In this document: piece after piece, positions 52,881-61,844 of the stretch
Numbering within the stretch: position 1 is the stretch's first letter
How the letters are laid out: the number at the start of each line of letters is the position of its first letter
Assembly: GCF_002356315.1 (NCBI RefSeq)
Contig: NZ_AP018164.1
Span: forward strand, 5,084,001 to 5,148,000
Reading direction: 5' to 3'
From: Mycobacterium shigaense
Lineage (GTDB): Bacteria > Actinomycetota > Actinomycetes > Mycobacteriales > Mycobacteriaceae
DNA length: 64,000 nt
Translations under genes and position numbers: made by a program
Notes under the pieces: generated by a model
What the model was told of the DNA's origin: nothing
Seen by the model: the letters and a program-made list of their open reading frames with translations, nothing else
Database searches by the model: none

Positions 52881-54130
52881 GGTTCGAGCACCTCGGTGCC
52901 GACGAACGGCACCAGCGCGGCGGGCACCCGCACGCTGCCGTCGGGCTGCTGGTGGTTCTCCAGGATCGAGACGAGCCACCGGGTGGTGCCCAGCGTGCCG
53001 TTGAGCGTCGCGGCGATCTGCGGCTTGCCGTTCTCGTCGCGGTAGCGGGTGGCCAGCCGCCGCGCCTGAAACGTCGTGCAGTTCGACGTCGAGGTCAGCT
53101 CGCGGTAGGTCTGCTGGGTCGGCACCCAGGCCTCGCAGTCGAATTTGCGGGCGGCCGACGAGCCGAGATCGCCCGCGGCCACGTCGATCACGCGGTAGGG
53201 CACCTCGATGTGCGCCAGCATCTCCCGCTGCCAGCCCAGCAGCCGCTGGTGTTCGGCCTCGGCCTCGTCGGGCGTGCAGTAGACGAAGCCCTCCACCTTG
53301 TCGAACTGGTGCACCCGGATGATTCCGCGGGTGTCCTTGCCGTAGCTGCCGGCCTCGCGGCGGAAGCACGACGACCAGCCCGCGTAGCGCAGCGGGCCGC
53401 CGGCCAGGTCCAGGATCTCGTCGGAGTGATACCCGGCCAGCGGCACCTCCGAGGTGCCGACCAGGTAGAGGTCGTCGGCCTCGACCCGGTAGATCTCGTC
53501 GGCGTGGGCACCGAGGAATCCGGTGCCGGCCATTACCTCGGGCCGCACCAGTACGGGCGGGATCATCGGGGTGAAGCCGTTGTCGACGGCCAGCCGCAGC
53601 GCCAGCTGCAGCAGACCGAGCTGCAGCAGCGCGCCCTGGCCGGTGAGGAAGTAGAACCGCGACCCGGAAACCTTGGCGCCGCGCGCCATGTCGATCAGGC
53701 CGAGCGATTCGCCGAGTTCCAGGTGGTCCTTCGGGTGGTCGATCGCCGGGGGCTCGCCGACGACCTCGAGGACCGCGAAGTCGTCCTCCCCGCCGGCCGG
53801 CACCCCGTCGATGATGACGTTCGAGATGGCCAGGTGCGCCGCCGTGAATGCGGCCTCGGCGGCGGCCTGCTCCGCCTCGGATTCCTTGACCTGCTCGGCC
53901 AGCTCCTTGGCGTGCGCCAGTCTGGCGGGACGCTCCTCGGGGGTGGCCGCGCCGACACTCTTGCTGACGGACTTCTGCTCCGCCCGCAGCCCGTCGGCTT
54001 TGGCGATCGCCGTCCGGCGCGCGGCATCCGCCGTCAGCAGCGCCTCCACCAGCGCCGGGTCCTCGCCGCGGCTGACTTGGGAACGCCGCACTGCGTCGGG
54101 GTCCTCGCGCAGCAACTTCAAGTCGATCAC
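52877..54130 (-). CDS. serS: Seryl-tRNA synthetase
   Basis: SerS charges tRNA-Ser and tRNA-Sec type acceptors with serine. The 417-residue product starts IDLKLLREDPDAVRRS (GTG). It has the N-terminal coiled-coil arm (about 30-105, rich in Glu/Ala/Lys) and the class II motifs. Motif 2 is around FRREAGSYGKDTRGIIRVHQF and motif 3 around NGTLGTTRWLVSILE; the serine-binding TSEVPLAGYH is present. The open frame extends 18 codons upstream but these are not conserved. No T-box or other leader is seen. Confidence 0.97.
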   Translation of the reverse strand: MIDLKLLREDPDAVRRSQVSRGEDPALVEALLTADAARRTAIAKADGLRAEQKSVSKSVGAATPEERPARLAHAKELAEQVKESEAEQAAAEAAFTAAHLAISNVIIDGVPAGGEDDFAVLEVVGEPPAIDHPKDHLELGESLGLIDMARGAKVSGSRFYFLTGQGALLQLGLLQLALRLAVDNGFTPMIPPVLVRPEVMAGTGFLGAHADEIYRVEADDLYLVGTSEVPLAGYHSDEILDLAGGPLRYAGWSSCFRREAGSYGKDTRGIIRVHQFDKVEGFVYCTPDEAEAEHQRLLGWQREMLAHIEVPYRVIDVAAGDLGSSAARKFDCEAWVPTQQTYRELTSTSNCTTFQARRLATRYRDENGKPQIAATLNGTLGTTRWLVSILENHQQPDGSVRVPAALVPFVGTEVLEP

Positions 54131-54251
54131 GGCCGCAAGACTACTTTTCGCCCCGCGCCCGGGTTGCGGTGCACCCGGTTCCACTCACCCCAGGACTCAC
54201 TTCTGCAACTATTGTCACATTGACTTAGCCGCTCCTGTCAGAATGGAGCCG

Positions 54252-55601
54252 ATGTCGGACACCCTGGAAACCGAAGCCTCTTCGGCGACACCGCCCGTCT
54301 CCGCCGCGGCGGCACGGTCAGCGGCCGGTTTCGCTTGGCCGAACACGTTGCAGGCGGCGGCCACCCGGCGGGCATTGCTGCTCACCGCGCTGGGCGGCCT
54401 GCTGATCGCCGGCCTGGTCACCGCGATACCGGTCGACAGCAACGGGGGCCGGCTGGCCGGCTACATGAACAGCGCCCCGGTGCCCAGCACCGGGGCCAAG
54501 AGCGACGCCGCCTTCAACCGCGCCACCACCGGCGACTGCCTGATGTGGCCCGATGTCACGCCGGAGGCGGCCCGCATCGTCAGCTGCACCGACGACCACA
54601 AGTTCGAGGTCGCCGAATCCATCGACATGCGCACCTTCCCGGGAGCCGAATACGGGCCCACCGCGCCGCCGCCGTCGCCCGCCCGCATTCAGCAGATCAG
54701 CCAGGAGCAGTGCGAGGCCGCGGTGCATCGCTACCTGGGCGCCAAGTTCGACCCCAACAGCAAGTTCACCGTCAGCATGCTGTGGGCGGGCGACCGCGCG
54801 TGGCGCCAATCCGGCGAGCGGCGCATGCTGTGCGGCCTGCAGCTACCTGGCTCGAACAACTCGCAGGCCACCTTCAAGGGCAAGGTCGCCGACGTCGACC
54901 AGTCAAAGGTGTGGCCGGCCGGCACCTGCCTGGGCATCGACCCGTCCACCAACCAGCCCGTCGACGTTCCGGTCGACTGCGCGGCTCCGCACGCTATGGA
55001 GGTCACCGGCACGGTCGACCTGGCCGAGAAGTTCACCGCCGCCCTGCCCGCCGAGCCGGATCAGGACGGCTTCATCAAGGACTCCTGCACCAAGATGACC
55101 GACGCCTACCTGGCCCCGATCAAGTTGCGCAGCACCACGCTGACGCTGATCTACCCCACCCTCCCGCTGTCCAGCTGGTCGGCCGGCAGCCGTGAGGTCG
55201 CCTGCAGCATCGGCGCGACGCTCGGCAACGGCGGCTGGGCGACGCTGGTCAACAGCGCCAAGGGCAAGCTGCTGATCAACGGTCAGCAGCCGGTGCCCCC
55301 GCCCGACATCCCCGAGGAGCGGCTGACCATGCCGCCGATCCCGGTGCAACTGCCCCCCCAGCCGCCGGCCAGCCAGTCCAGCGGCCCGCCGGAGATGCCC
55401 CCGGGCAACCAGCACCTGCCGCAGCAACAGCCGGTCGTCACTCTGCCGCGCTCACCGGCCTCGCAAGCGCCGGCCACCCAGGCCCCGCCGCCGGCCGACA
55501 ACGGACAGCCCGGTTCCGGCCCGCCGCTGGACTCGCCCGCGGCGCCCGCGCCGGGCGAAACCGCACCGCAGGCGCCCGACGCGCCCGCGCCGGGAGGCTA
55601 G
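54252..55601 (+). CDS. Membrane-anchored protein with two septum-formation domains (Rv3835 family)
   Basis: The 449-residue protein equals Rv3835 in length. The cytoplasmic N-terminus is followed by one helix (about 46-64, ALLLTALGGLLIAGLVTAIP). Two related extracellular modules of the septum-formation family carry paired cysteines: GDCLMWPDVTPEAARIVSCTDDHKFEV and GTCLGIDPSTNQPVDVPVDCAAPHAMEV. The tail from about residue 345 is very rich in Pro, Gln and Ala. A role in cell division or envelope is only inferred. ATG at 54243 is three codons earlier; GGAGCC favours 54252. Divergent from serS with a 121-base gap. Confidence 0.9.
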   Translation: MSDTLETEASSATPPVSAAAARSAAGFAWPNTLQAAATRRALLLTALGGLLIAGLVTAIPVDSNGGRLAGYMNSAPVPSTGAKSDAAFNRATTGDCLMWPDVTPEAARIVSCTDDHKFEVAESIDMRTFPGAEYGPTAPPPSPARIQQISQEQCEAAVHRYLGAKFDPNSKFTVSMLWAGDRAWRQSGERRMLCGLQLPGSNNSQATFKGKVADVDQSKVWPAGTCLGIDPSTNQPVDVPVDCAAPHAMEVTGTVDLAEKFTAALPAEPDQDGFIKDSCTKMTDAYLAPIKLRSTTLTLIYPTLPLSSWSAGSREVACSIGATLGNGGWATLVNSAKGKLLINGQQPVPPPDIPEERLTMPPIPVQLPPQPPASQSSGPPEMPPGNQHLPQQQPVVTLPRSPASQAPATQAPPPADNGQPGSGPPLDSPAAPAPGETAPQAPDAPAPGG

Positions 55602-55605
55602 CCGG

Positions 55606-55956
55606 GTGGCCGTGCGGATGGAGCCGCAGCGATTCGACGAACTGGTCGCCGACGCGCTGGATCTGATTCCGCCGCAGCTGGCGGCCGCGATGGACAACAT
55701 CGTCATCCTCGTCGACGACCGCCATCCGGATGATCCCGAACTGCTCGGGTTGTACGAGGGCGTGGCGCTGACCGAGCGCGACTCCGATTACGGCGGATCG
55801 CTGCCGGACGCGATCACGATCTATCGCGAGGCGCTGCTGGACGTCTGCGACACCGACGACGACGTGGTCGACGAGGTGGCGATCACGGTGATCCACGAGA
55901 TCGCCCACCATTTCGGCATCGACGACGACCGCCTGGAGGAGCTGGGCTGGGCCTGA
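55606..55956 (+). CDS. Minimal zincin-type metallopeptidase-family protein
   Basis: The 116-residue protein (Rv3836-like) contains the zinc motif VIHEIAHHFGIDDDRLEELGW, an HExxHxxxxxD arrangement, and the family block VDDRHPDDPELLGLYEG. The family is known as minimal MMP-like zincins; protease activity is not established. GTG start, 4 bases after the preceding gene, hence probably co-transcribed and perhaps coupled. Confidence 0.9.
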   Translation: MAVRMEPQRFDELVADALDLIPPQLAAAMDNIVILVDDRHPDDPELLGLYEGVALTERDSDYGGSLPDAITIYREALLDVCDTDDDVVDEVAITVIHEIAHHFGIDDDRLEELGWA

Positions 55957-56019
55957 GAACCCGGTCCCGCCCGGGCGCGGCGTCCCGAATTCGTCGCCGC
56001 CCGGTGCTATGAACGGCTC

Positions 56020-56211
56020 ATGAGCGCAGACTGCCGCGACTGCCGGGCAGGCCTAGATCACTGCCACGGCACCATCATTCATCACGCATTGCACCGATCG
56101 GAGTGCACCGAGGCGGACTGTGACAGCCCGGAGTTGAGGCCGCACGCCTTCGTCATCGACTGCGAGGCCGTCGGCTGCACCTGCACCCAATCGCTCGCGC
56201 TGGCGGTCTGA
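56020..56211 (+). CDS. Small Cys/His-rich protein
   Basis: The 63-residue product has eight cysteines (DCRDC, DHCHG, SECTEADC, DCEAVGCTC) and five histidines in CxxC/CxH-like spacing, suggesting a metal-binding or disulfide-bonded mini-domain. No signal peptide is seen. It lies 63 bases after the zincin gene and is convergent with the mutase-like gene 7 bases away. Third-position GC is high, supporting a real gene. No family recognised. Confidence 0.7.
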   Translation: MSADCRDCRAGLDHCHGTIIHHALHRSECTEADCDSPELRPHAFVIDCEAVGCTCTQSLALAV

Positions 56212-56218
56212 AGGCCCG

Positions 56219-56914
56219 CTAGCCCATCGGGTCGCTGCCGGATCGCACAGCGTCGACGACCGGGGTCGCTTCAGCTCTGCCGGCTTCCGGGTAGAACGGC
56301 GGCGTGAGGCTGCCCCACCGCAGGCAACTCCAGCGCCCGTCGGTGATCGGTGCCAGCACCACGGACTCGGCGTTGCTCAGGTGGTTGTCCAGGGCGAATG
56401 TCGCATCCACTCCGGCCAGCACCGCCGAGGCTAGCCGGATCGCCGCGCCGTGGCTGATGACGACGATGTCGCCGTGCCAGTCGTGGTCGTCCAGGTACCG
56501 CATCCGCAGCTCGGTGAGCACCGGCACGTAACGGCCCAGCAGTTCGCTGCCGGTCTCGCCGCCGGGTAGCGGCACGTCCAGCTCGCCGTGGTGCCATCTC
56601 TCGTAGATGGCGTTGAACTCCGCGATCGCTTCGTCGTCGTTGCGGTTTTCCAGCCTGCCGACCTGAACCTCGTGAATGTTCGACAGCTGCTGCGCGGCCA
56701 CGTCGACCGCGCCGCCGATCACCTCGGCGGTCTGCGCGGCCCGCCTGGCCACCGAGTGCGCGAGCAGGCTGGGCCGCCCGGTGGCACGCGCGAACGTCAG
56801 GGCCTGATCGCGGCCCAGAGGCGTCAGGTCCGCGCCCGGCGGGCGGGTGTCCAGCCTGCGCTCGACATTGCCGTAGGACTGGCCGTGCCGGACCAACACC
56901 AGACGACCGCTCAT
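56219..56914 (-). CDS. Histidine phosphatase (phosphoglycerate-mutase-like)
   Basis: The 231-residue protein matches Rv3837c. The catalytic motif LVLVRHGQSYGN is at the N-terminus and the second histidine is in VVISHGAAIRLA. Arg in SVARRAAQTAEVIG completes the phosphate pocket. Its ATG overlaps the pheA stop (ATGA), indicating coupling with phenylalanine synthesis. Such proteins are often general phosphatases; a mutase role is unproven. The frame is open far upstream inside pheA, but MSGRLVLVRHG fits the family start. Confidence 0.93.
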   Translation of the reverse strand: MSGRLVLVRHGQSYGNVERRLDTRPPGADLTPLGRDQALTFARATGRPSLLAHSVARRAAQTAEVIGGAVDVAAQQLSNIHEVQVGRLENRNDDEAIAEFNAIYERWHHGELDVPLPGGETGSELLGRYVPVLTELRMRYLDDHDWHGDIVVISHGAAIRLASAVLAGVDATFALDNHLSNAESVVLAPITDGRWSCLRWGSLTPPFYPEAGRAEATPVVDAVRSGSDPMG

Positions 56915-57867
56915 CGCGCGGCCCCCCCGAACGCGTCGCCGTCCGCCGGTTTCCCGTCGCGCACCCGCTGCAGCCAGCGGGCCGCCTCGTCCGCGGGTGC
57001 CGCGGTTGCCGCCCCCGCTCCGCCCGTCGGCCACGAACCCAGGTATCGCACATCCCCACAACGGCGGTGCAGCGCCTTAAGTGCCTCGGCGACGGCGAAG
57101 TCGTCGATGTGGCCGACGCAGTCCGCGAAGAACAGGTAGGTGCCGAGCTCGGTGCGCGTCGGCCGGGATTCGATGCGGGTCAGGTCGATGCCGCGGATCC
57201 CGAATTCGGCGAGCGCGGTGACCAACGCGCCGGGCGCGTTGTCGATGCGCAGCACGACCGACGTGCGGTCGGCTCCCGTCCGACCCGGCGGCGGGCCCGG
57301 CCGTCCGACCAGGATGAAGCGAGTACGGGCGGTGGGTTCGTCGACGACCCCCTTAGCCAGGGCGGCCAGCTCCCAACGTGTCGCCGCCAGCGGCGATGTC
57401 ACGGCGGCATCGGCCTGGCCCTCCGCCACCTGCCGGGCAGCGTCGGCGTTGGAGTACGCGGGCACCAGTTCGGCTCCGGGCAGATGAGCCGCGATCCATT
57501 GCCGCACCTGGGCCGCGGCCACCGGGAAGGCCGCCAGCCTCTGCACGTCGGCGGCGCTGCGCCCGGGCTTGACGACGATGCTGAACGCCACGTCCAACGT
57601 CGTCTCGGCGAAAATCTGCACCGGCGACCCGATCGCCAGGCTGTCCAGCGTGGGCATCACCGACCCGTCGATCGAGTTCTCGATCGGCACGCACGCATAA
57701 TCGGCCGCGCCGGCGCGGACGGCCTCGAGCGCCGCCGGCGTGCTGTCGACGGGCACCCGCCGCACCGCATCCGCATCGTGGTCGGGAACCAACCCGGCGG
57801 CCGTCATCTGCAGCAGAGCCGCGTCGGTGAACGTCCCTTCGGGACCGAGGTACGTGATGCGGGCCAC
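56911..57867 (-). CDS. pheA: Prephenate dehydratase
   Basis: PheA converts prephenate to phenylpyruvate in phenylalanine synthesis. The 318-residue product has the periplasmic-binding-like catalytic domain with YLGPEGTFTD, PIENSIDGSV and the TARTRFILVG motif with its catalytic Thr-Arg-Phe. The C-terminal ACT domain with GALVTAL and ESRPTR is the phenylalanine-sensing site, so feedback control is expected. GTG start. It reads away from the IdeR-boxed gene at 57960. Confidence 0.96.
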   Translation of the reverse strand: MARITYLGPEGTFTDAALLQMTAAGLVPDHDADAVRRVPVDSTPAALEAVRAGAADYACVPIENSIDGSVMPTLDSLAIGSPVQIFAETTLDVAFSIVVKPGRSAADVQRLAAFPVAAAQVRQWIAAHLPGAELVPAYSNADAARQVAEGQADAAVTSPLAATRWELAALAKGVVDEPTARTRFILVGRPGPPPGRTGADRTSVVLRIDNAPGALVTALAEFGIRGIDLTRIESRPTRTELGTYLFFADCVGHIDDFAVAEALKALHRRCGDVRYLGSWPTGGAGAATAAPADEAARWLQRVRDGKPADGDAFGGAAR

Positions 57868-57925
57868 GCCCTCAACCCTAACGGCGCCCGCTCGGATCAG
57901 GCCTTGCAGCGTCCCGCGATCTGAG

Positions 57926-57944
57926 TTAACTTAGGCTTGCCTAA
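57926..57944 (+). promoter_or_regulatory. IdeR (iron-box) operator
   Basis: TTAACTTAGGCTTGCCTAA matches the IdeR consensus at 15 of 19 bases and contains the dyad TTAGGC-TT-GCCTAA. It lies 16 bases before the start at 57960. In M. tuberculosis the orthologous Rv3839 promoter is IdeR-repressed. Confidence 0.85.
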
Positions 57945-57959
57945 CCATAAAGGAGGACG

Positions 57960-58751
57960 ATGTTACCGCTGACCAGCGCCGCGCCGACGACCGCCGAACG
58001 CATCCGCAGCGCCTGTCTGCGGGCAGGCGGCGCGCTACTGGCCGTCGGGGACGAGGACCCGGTGGCCGCGCCGGTACACCACCTGTTGGACGACGGAGCG
58101 TTCGCGGTGACCGTGCCCTTCGAGCGCGGCGGCGCGGCGGGTTGCCTGGTCGACGGAGCGCAGGCGCTGCTCGAGCTGACCGACTATGCGCCGCTGCCGC
58201 TGCGCGAGCCCGTGCGTTCACTGGTGTGGGTGCGCGGCCGCCTGCATCAGGTCCCGCCTACCGCGATCCCGGCGACGCTGGATCTGATCGCCAGCGAGTG
58301 CCCGAACCCGGCATTGCTGCAGGTCAACGCACCACACTCGGTGCCGAGCAGCCCGCGGGACACCCGCTACGCCCTGCTGCGGCTGGCCATCGATTCGATC
58401 GTGGTGACCGACGCGACCGGCGCCGAGGCCGTCGGGGTGCGCGACCTGCTCGCGGCCCGGCCCGACCCGTTCTGCGAGGTCGAGTCGAGCCTGCTGTGGC
58501 ACCTGGACAACGCTCACGCCGACGTGGTCGCGCGGCTGGTCTCCCGGCTGCCCGCCCAACTGCGCCGCGGACGGGTCCGGCCGCTAGGCCTTGACCGGTA
58601 CGGCCTGCGGTTCCGCGTCGAGGGCGACGAGGGCGATCACGACATTCGGCTGCCGTTCCACAAGCCGGTGGACGACATGACGGGCCTGAGTCAGGCGATC
58701 CGGGTGCTGATGGGCTGCCCCTTCATCAACGGTCTGCGCGCGCGGCGCTGA
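57960..58751 (+). CDS. Iron-regulated DUF2470-type protein (Rv3839 family)
   Basis: The 263-residue cytosolic protein has a split-barrel-like N-terminal region (AVGDEDPVAAPVHHLLDDGAFAV) and a C-terminal DUF2470 segment with HLDNAHADVV and LDRYGLRFRVEG. Related proteins are haem-utilisation or pyridoxamine-phosphate-oxidase-like. It is preceded by an IdeR box and a perfect AAAGGAGG ribosome-binding site, so it should be induced when iron is low. The truncated LCP gene begins in another frame right after its stop. Confidence 0.92.
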   Translation: MLPLTSAAPTTAERIRSACLRAGGALLAVGDEDPVAAPVHHLLDDGAFAVTVPFERGGAAGCLVDGAQALLELTDYAPLPLREPVRSLVWVRGRLHQVPPTAIPATLDLIASECPNPALLQVNAPHSVPSSPRDTRYALLRLAIDSIVVTDATGAEAVGVRDLLAARPDPFCEVESSLLWHLDNAHADVVARLVSRLPAQLRRGRVRPLGLDRYGLRFRVEGDEGDHDIRLPFHKPVDDMTGLSQAIRVLMGCPFINGLRARR

Positions 58752-58765
58752 GCACCGCCTTCGCG

Positions 58766-59398
58766 TTGCCCTCCGGCCCCGCCGAGGTCAACACCGCGTT
58801 CGCGCTGGACGGCGCATCGCTGTTGGTCCAGACGGTCGAGCTGGCCACCGGTTTACGCCTGGACCATTGCGCCGAAATCGGCTTCGGCGGGTTCGCGGCT
58901 GTGGTGGACGCCCTCGGCGGGGTGACCGCGTGCCCGACCACCGCGTGCCCGACCACCGCGGTCGACGACCCGCTGGCCGGCGTCGATCTGCCGGCCGGAT
59001 GCCAGCGGCTGGGCGGCCGCGACGCGCTCGGCTACGTCAGGAGCCGGGACACCCCTCGCGCCGACCTCGACCGGATGGTCAACCAACGGCAGTTCGTGTC
59101 GGCGCTGCTGCATCGTGCCGGCAGCCCGGGGGTACGGCTGAATCCCTGGCGCTGGTACTCCGTGCCGCGTGCGGCGGCCGGCGCGGTGACCGTTGACCAG
59201 AGTGCCCACGCGTGGAACCTGGCGCAGCTCGGCTGGGCGCTGCACGGGCCGACCACCACGCTAACGGTGCCGATCGGTGCGTTCGCCGGCAGCGACGCGG
59301 GCTCGGTGGTGGTGTGGGACGACGAGGCGGCGGGCAAGATGTTCACCGCGCTGGGGTCCGACGCCCCGGTACCGACCAGTCTCGGCGGGCAGCAGTAG
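58766..59398 (+). pseudogene. N-terminally truncated LytR-CpsA-Psr (LCP) protein
   Basis: About 210 codons match the second half of an LCP domain: NTAFALDGASLLVQTVE, CAEIGFGGFAAVVDALGGV, PAGCQRLGGRDALGYVRSRDTPRADLDRM and QRQFVSALL, followed by the usual C-terminal beta region. LCP proteins attach arabinogalactan to peptidoglycan, but the membrane anchor and the first half of the domain with its catalytic Asp/Arg residues are missing, because upstream DNA codes the DUF2470 gene. Only TTG at 58766 offers a start and no good ribosome-binding site is visible. M. tuberculosis Rv3840 is likewise a short LytR-like fragment, so the truncation looks old. A short functional product cannot be excluded. 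PTTACPTTA is a small internal duplication. Confidence 0.7.
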
Positions 59399-59405
59399 CA
59401 ACGGA

Positions 59406-60230
59406 CTAGCCGCGGCCGTCGATCGTGCGAGCGTTGTGCAGCCACGCGCGGGTGCGGCCCGGATGGTTGGTGGCGATCCACGCCACCCCGACATCGCGGC
59501 AGAAGTCGATGTCGTCGTACTCGTCGATGGTCCAGCAGTAGACGGACCGGCCCTGGGCTAGTGCGCGGTCGACCAGTTGCGGATAGTCGCGCAACGCCGC
59601 CACCGACGGTCCGACGGCGGTCGCCCCGATGGCGGTGGCGGCACTGCTGGCCAGATACCGCGCGGTCCGGCCGAGCAGCACGGTCGGCAGCAGCGGCGCC
59701 GCCCGCCGGATCCGCCAGACCGCGGCCGCCGAAAATGACATCACCACCGCCCGCGAGCGATCGGCGGAGGCCGGCGAGGCGATGCCGAAGCGATGCAGCA
59801 GGGCCAGCACCTTGTTTTCGACCAGCGAGCCGTAGCGAACCGGATGCTTGGTCTCGATGAAGATCTTCACCGGTCGCTGCCAGTCCAGGACGAGGGAAAG
59901 CAGGGCGTCCAGGGTCAGCAGGCTGGTGTCGCCGTGCGCGCCGTCCGGCCGCCAGCTGCCGTGCCACGCGCCGTAGTCGAGTTCACGCAATTCGGCCAGC
60001 GTCATCGTGCTGACCAACCCGGCCCCGCTCGACGTCCGTTCCAGCCGGCGGTCGTGCACGCACACCAGGTGGCCGTCGCGAGTCAGCCGGACGTCGCACT
60101 CCACACCGTCGGCGCCCTCTTTGAGTGCGAGATCGTAAGCGGCGAGCGTGTGTTCGGGCCGATCAGCTGAGGCGCCGCGGTGGGCAACGACAAAAGGGTG
60201 CCCGCCGAGCACCTCGTCGGCCCACGTCAT
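59406..60230 (-). CDS. glpQ1: Glycerophosphodiester phosphodiesterase
   Basis: GlpQ1 hydrolyses glycerophosphodiesters to glycerol 3-phosphate. The 274-residue product (as in M. tuberculosis) starts MTWADEVLGGHP. It has the GDPD signature FVVAHRGASADRPEHTLAAY with catalytic His, GVECDVRLTRDGHLVCVHDRRLERTSSG with metal Glu/Asp and second His, and IETKHP. No signal peptide. It follows the Rv3843c-like gene after 4 bases. In M. tuberculosis bfrB lies between the LCP fragment and glpQ1; only 7 bases separate them here. Confidence 0.95.
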   Translation of the reverse strand: MTWADEVLGGHPFVVAHRGASADRPEHTLAAYDLALKEGADGVECDVRLTRDGHLVCVHDRRLERTSSGAGLVSTMTLAELRELDYGAWHGSWRPDGAHGDTSLLTLDALLSLVLDWQRPVKIFIETKHPVRYGSLVENKVLALLHRFGIASPASADRSRAVVMSFSAAAVWRIRRAAPLLPTVLLGRTARYLASSAATAIGATAVGPSVAALRDYPQLVDRALAQGRSVYCWTIDEYDDIDFCRDVGVAWIATNHPGRTRAWLHNARTIDGRG

Positions 60231-60234
60231 ACCC

Positions 60235-61266
60235 CTATGCTGCCGGTTCCTGCCCCTCCAGCTCAACCGGACCGGCCGGAGCGGGAGGTGCCGGTTCCTC
60301 CGGGCTGACCACGACCCAGCGATGCGCGGGCCGTTCGACCGGCTTGCGGACGAAGGCTTCGAAGACCCGGGCGACCGCGGCCACGGTGACTGCGGCCAGC
60401 AGGTATGCGAACACCATCAGGGCGGTGTTGTCAGCGATGCCTTGGGCGTCGGTGGCGAAGCTGGTGATCATGGCGGTGATCGAGGCCAGATAGCTGAACA
60501 CCCACGCGACCCAGCACTGGATGATCGGTCGCCGCAGTCGCGCGTAGTGCGCCTCCAGTGCCGCCAACTCGATGACAAACACCGGCGCCCAGAGCAGATT
60601 GACGAACGGCACCGCGCATCCGGCCCACAGCGCCTGGGCGGAGCGCTGCTCGGGCAGTCCGTGATGCGCGAAGACGGCGGCCCGCCGGGCGACCAGCCAC
60701 TGGATCATCAGCACACCCGCGGCGATCACCGAGGTAGCCGCCGCGACACTGGCCAGCACCCCGAGCCAATCCGCCACGATGGCCACCCAGGTCGGAAGCA
60801 GGGTGGTCCGGTTGATGACCAGCAGCACGTACCGCGCCACATAGACCAGGGCCGCGAAGCTCAGCACCAGCACGCTGACGAACATGGCCAGGCGCGCCGC
60901 CGCCGGTGCCGGCCCGGGGCGCGCCGAAACGTCGGCGGCGCCGTCTTGCTGATCGACGCGGTCCACCAGGCCCCAACGCGGGATCACCGCATACCGGGGG
61001 GTGGGGCCCAACGGCCGGTGGCCGCGCCGCGCGGGCGGCGGGGCGCCGGGGCGCACCGCTATCCACCGAAAGCCCGGCGGCAGCTGGGGCGGGGTGCGCT
61101 GCCAGGCCGGGGGCGCGGCGGCTGGCTGCTGCGTACTCCACCGCGGGTCGGCTGCCGGCGCGTCTGCCAGAGGTGCCAGCAACGCCCCGCGACAGCGTGG
61201 GCACCACTCGCGGCGCCGATCGCGCACGTTCCACCGAGTGCCGCATTGGGAGCACACTTGGATCAC
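60235..61266 (-). CDS. Zinc-ribbon DUF4328-type membrane protein (Rv3843c family)
   Basis: The 343-residue protein has an N-terminal zinc ribbon (CSQCGTRWNVRDRRREWCPRC) and a Pro-rich linker to about 120. About five or six membrane helices lie between 125 and 300. The conserved PFVNLLWAPVFVIELAALEAHY is typical of DUF4328. Function unknown; the ribbon may bind a partner. GTG start. glpQ1 follows after 4 bases in the same operon. Confidence 0.88.
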   Translation of the reverse strand: MIQVCSQCGTRWNVRDRRREWCPRCRGALLAPLADAPAADPRWSTQQPAAAPPAWQRTPPQLPPGFRWIAVRPGAPPPARRGHRPLGPTPRYAVIPRWGLVDRVDQQDGAADVSARPGPAPAAARLAMFVSVLVLSFAALVYVARYVLLVINRTTLLPTWVAIVADWLGVLASVAAATSVIAAGVLMIQWLVARRAAVFAHHGLPEQRSAQALWAGCAVPFVNLLWAPVFVIELAALEAHYARLRRPIIQCWVAWVFSYLASITAMITSFATDAQGIADNTALMVFAYLLAAVTVAAVARVFEAFVRKPVERPAHRWVVVSPEEPAPPAPAGPVELEGQEPAA

Positions 61267-61470
61267 CGGACCAGCGTAGCCCCGGCTCTCGGACCGGCCA
61301 TCGGAACACGGCCCGCCGGCTCCGGTTGCGGCGCCCGGGAATTCGCACTCGAACCGCCCGGCGATCTGGCGGACCCGCCCGGCCGGCGAGCGGTCCGCCG
61401 ATCGCGCACACCGACGACGCGTTTGGGACCTTCCCGGCCATCGGTCGCCAGCTCCAACAATTGACTATGG

Positions 61471-61567
61471 CTATCCACAGTTTCCACAGGTTTATCCACA
61501 ATGGGATAACGGGTAAGGGAACCATTAATACTGGGTCTAACGATGAGCCGTGCCGCGTTGTGGATAA
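61471..61567. promoter_or_regulatory. Cluster of DnaA boxes in an intergenic region
   Basis: Three same-direction boxes follow one another at about 10-base steps: CTATCCACA (61471-61479), TTTCCACAG (61481-61489, weak) and the perfect TTATCCACA (61492-61500). An inverted perfect box, TGTGGATAA, is at 61559-61567. The stretch 61495-61545 is relatively A/T-rich (GGGATAACGGG, ACCATTAATACTGG). The rest of 61267-61844 holds no gene I can support. A GTGATCAC palindrome lies near 61757. Confidence 0.7.
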
Positions 61568-61844
61568 CGCGCCGGCCAGTTGTCGTCGTCGTGGAAGGCC
61601 TGCGCCGGCTACCCAATCGAAATGGTTTGCCGCACTAAGCACCCGACGCCACGTCGGTCCCGTTGGGCGCGCACCGCCCCCGGCTCGGCTGCGCCCACCC
61701 CCGACTTCCGACAAATTCGCAGCTCACAGGCCAATTCCTGGGATTATTTTTCAACGTGATCACAACGCGTTATGATCGCCATCACGAAAAGCCGTTGTGA
61801 CTCACCTCACTGCGGCGCGGTGGACGGCAGGTGAAAGGCGCTTG

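Noticed and set aside
56915..57061. Upstream extension of the mutase-like gene into pheA
   Set aside because: The extra 49 residues are not family-like, and the ATG overlapping the pheA stop gives the exact conserved N-terminus.
61750..61796. A Crp-type site (GTGATCAC and nearby ATCAC/TGTGA segments)
   Set aside because: The half-sites do not have the spacing of the mycobacterial Crp consensus, so only a palindrome is noted.
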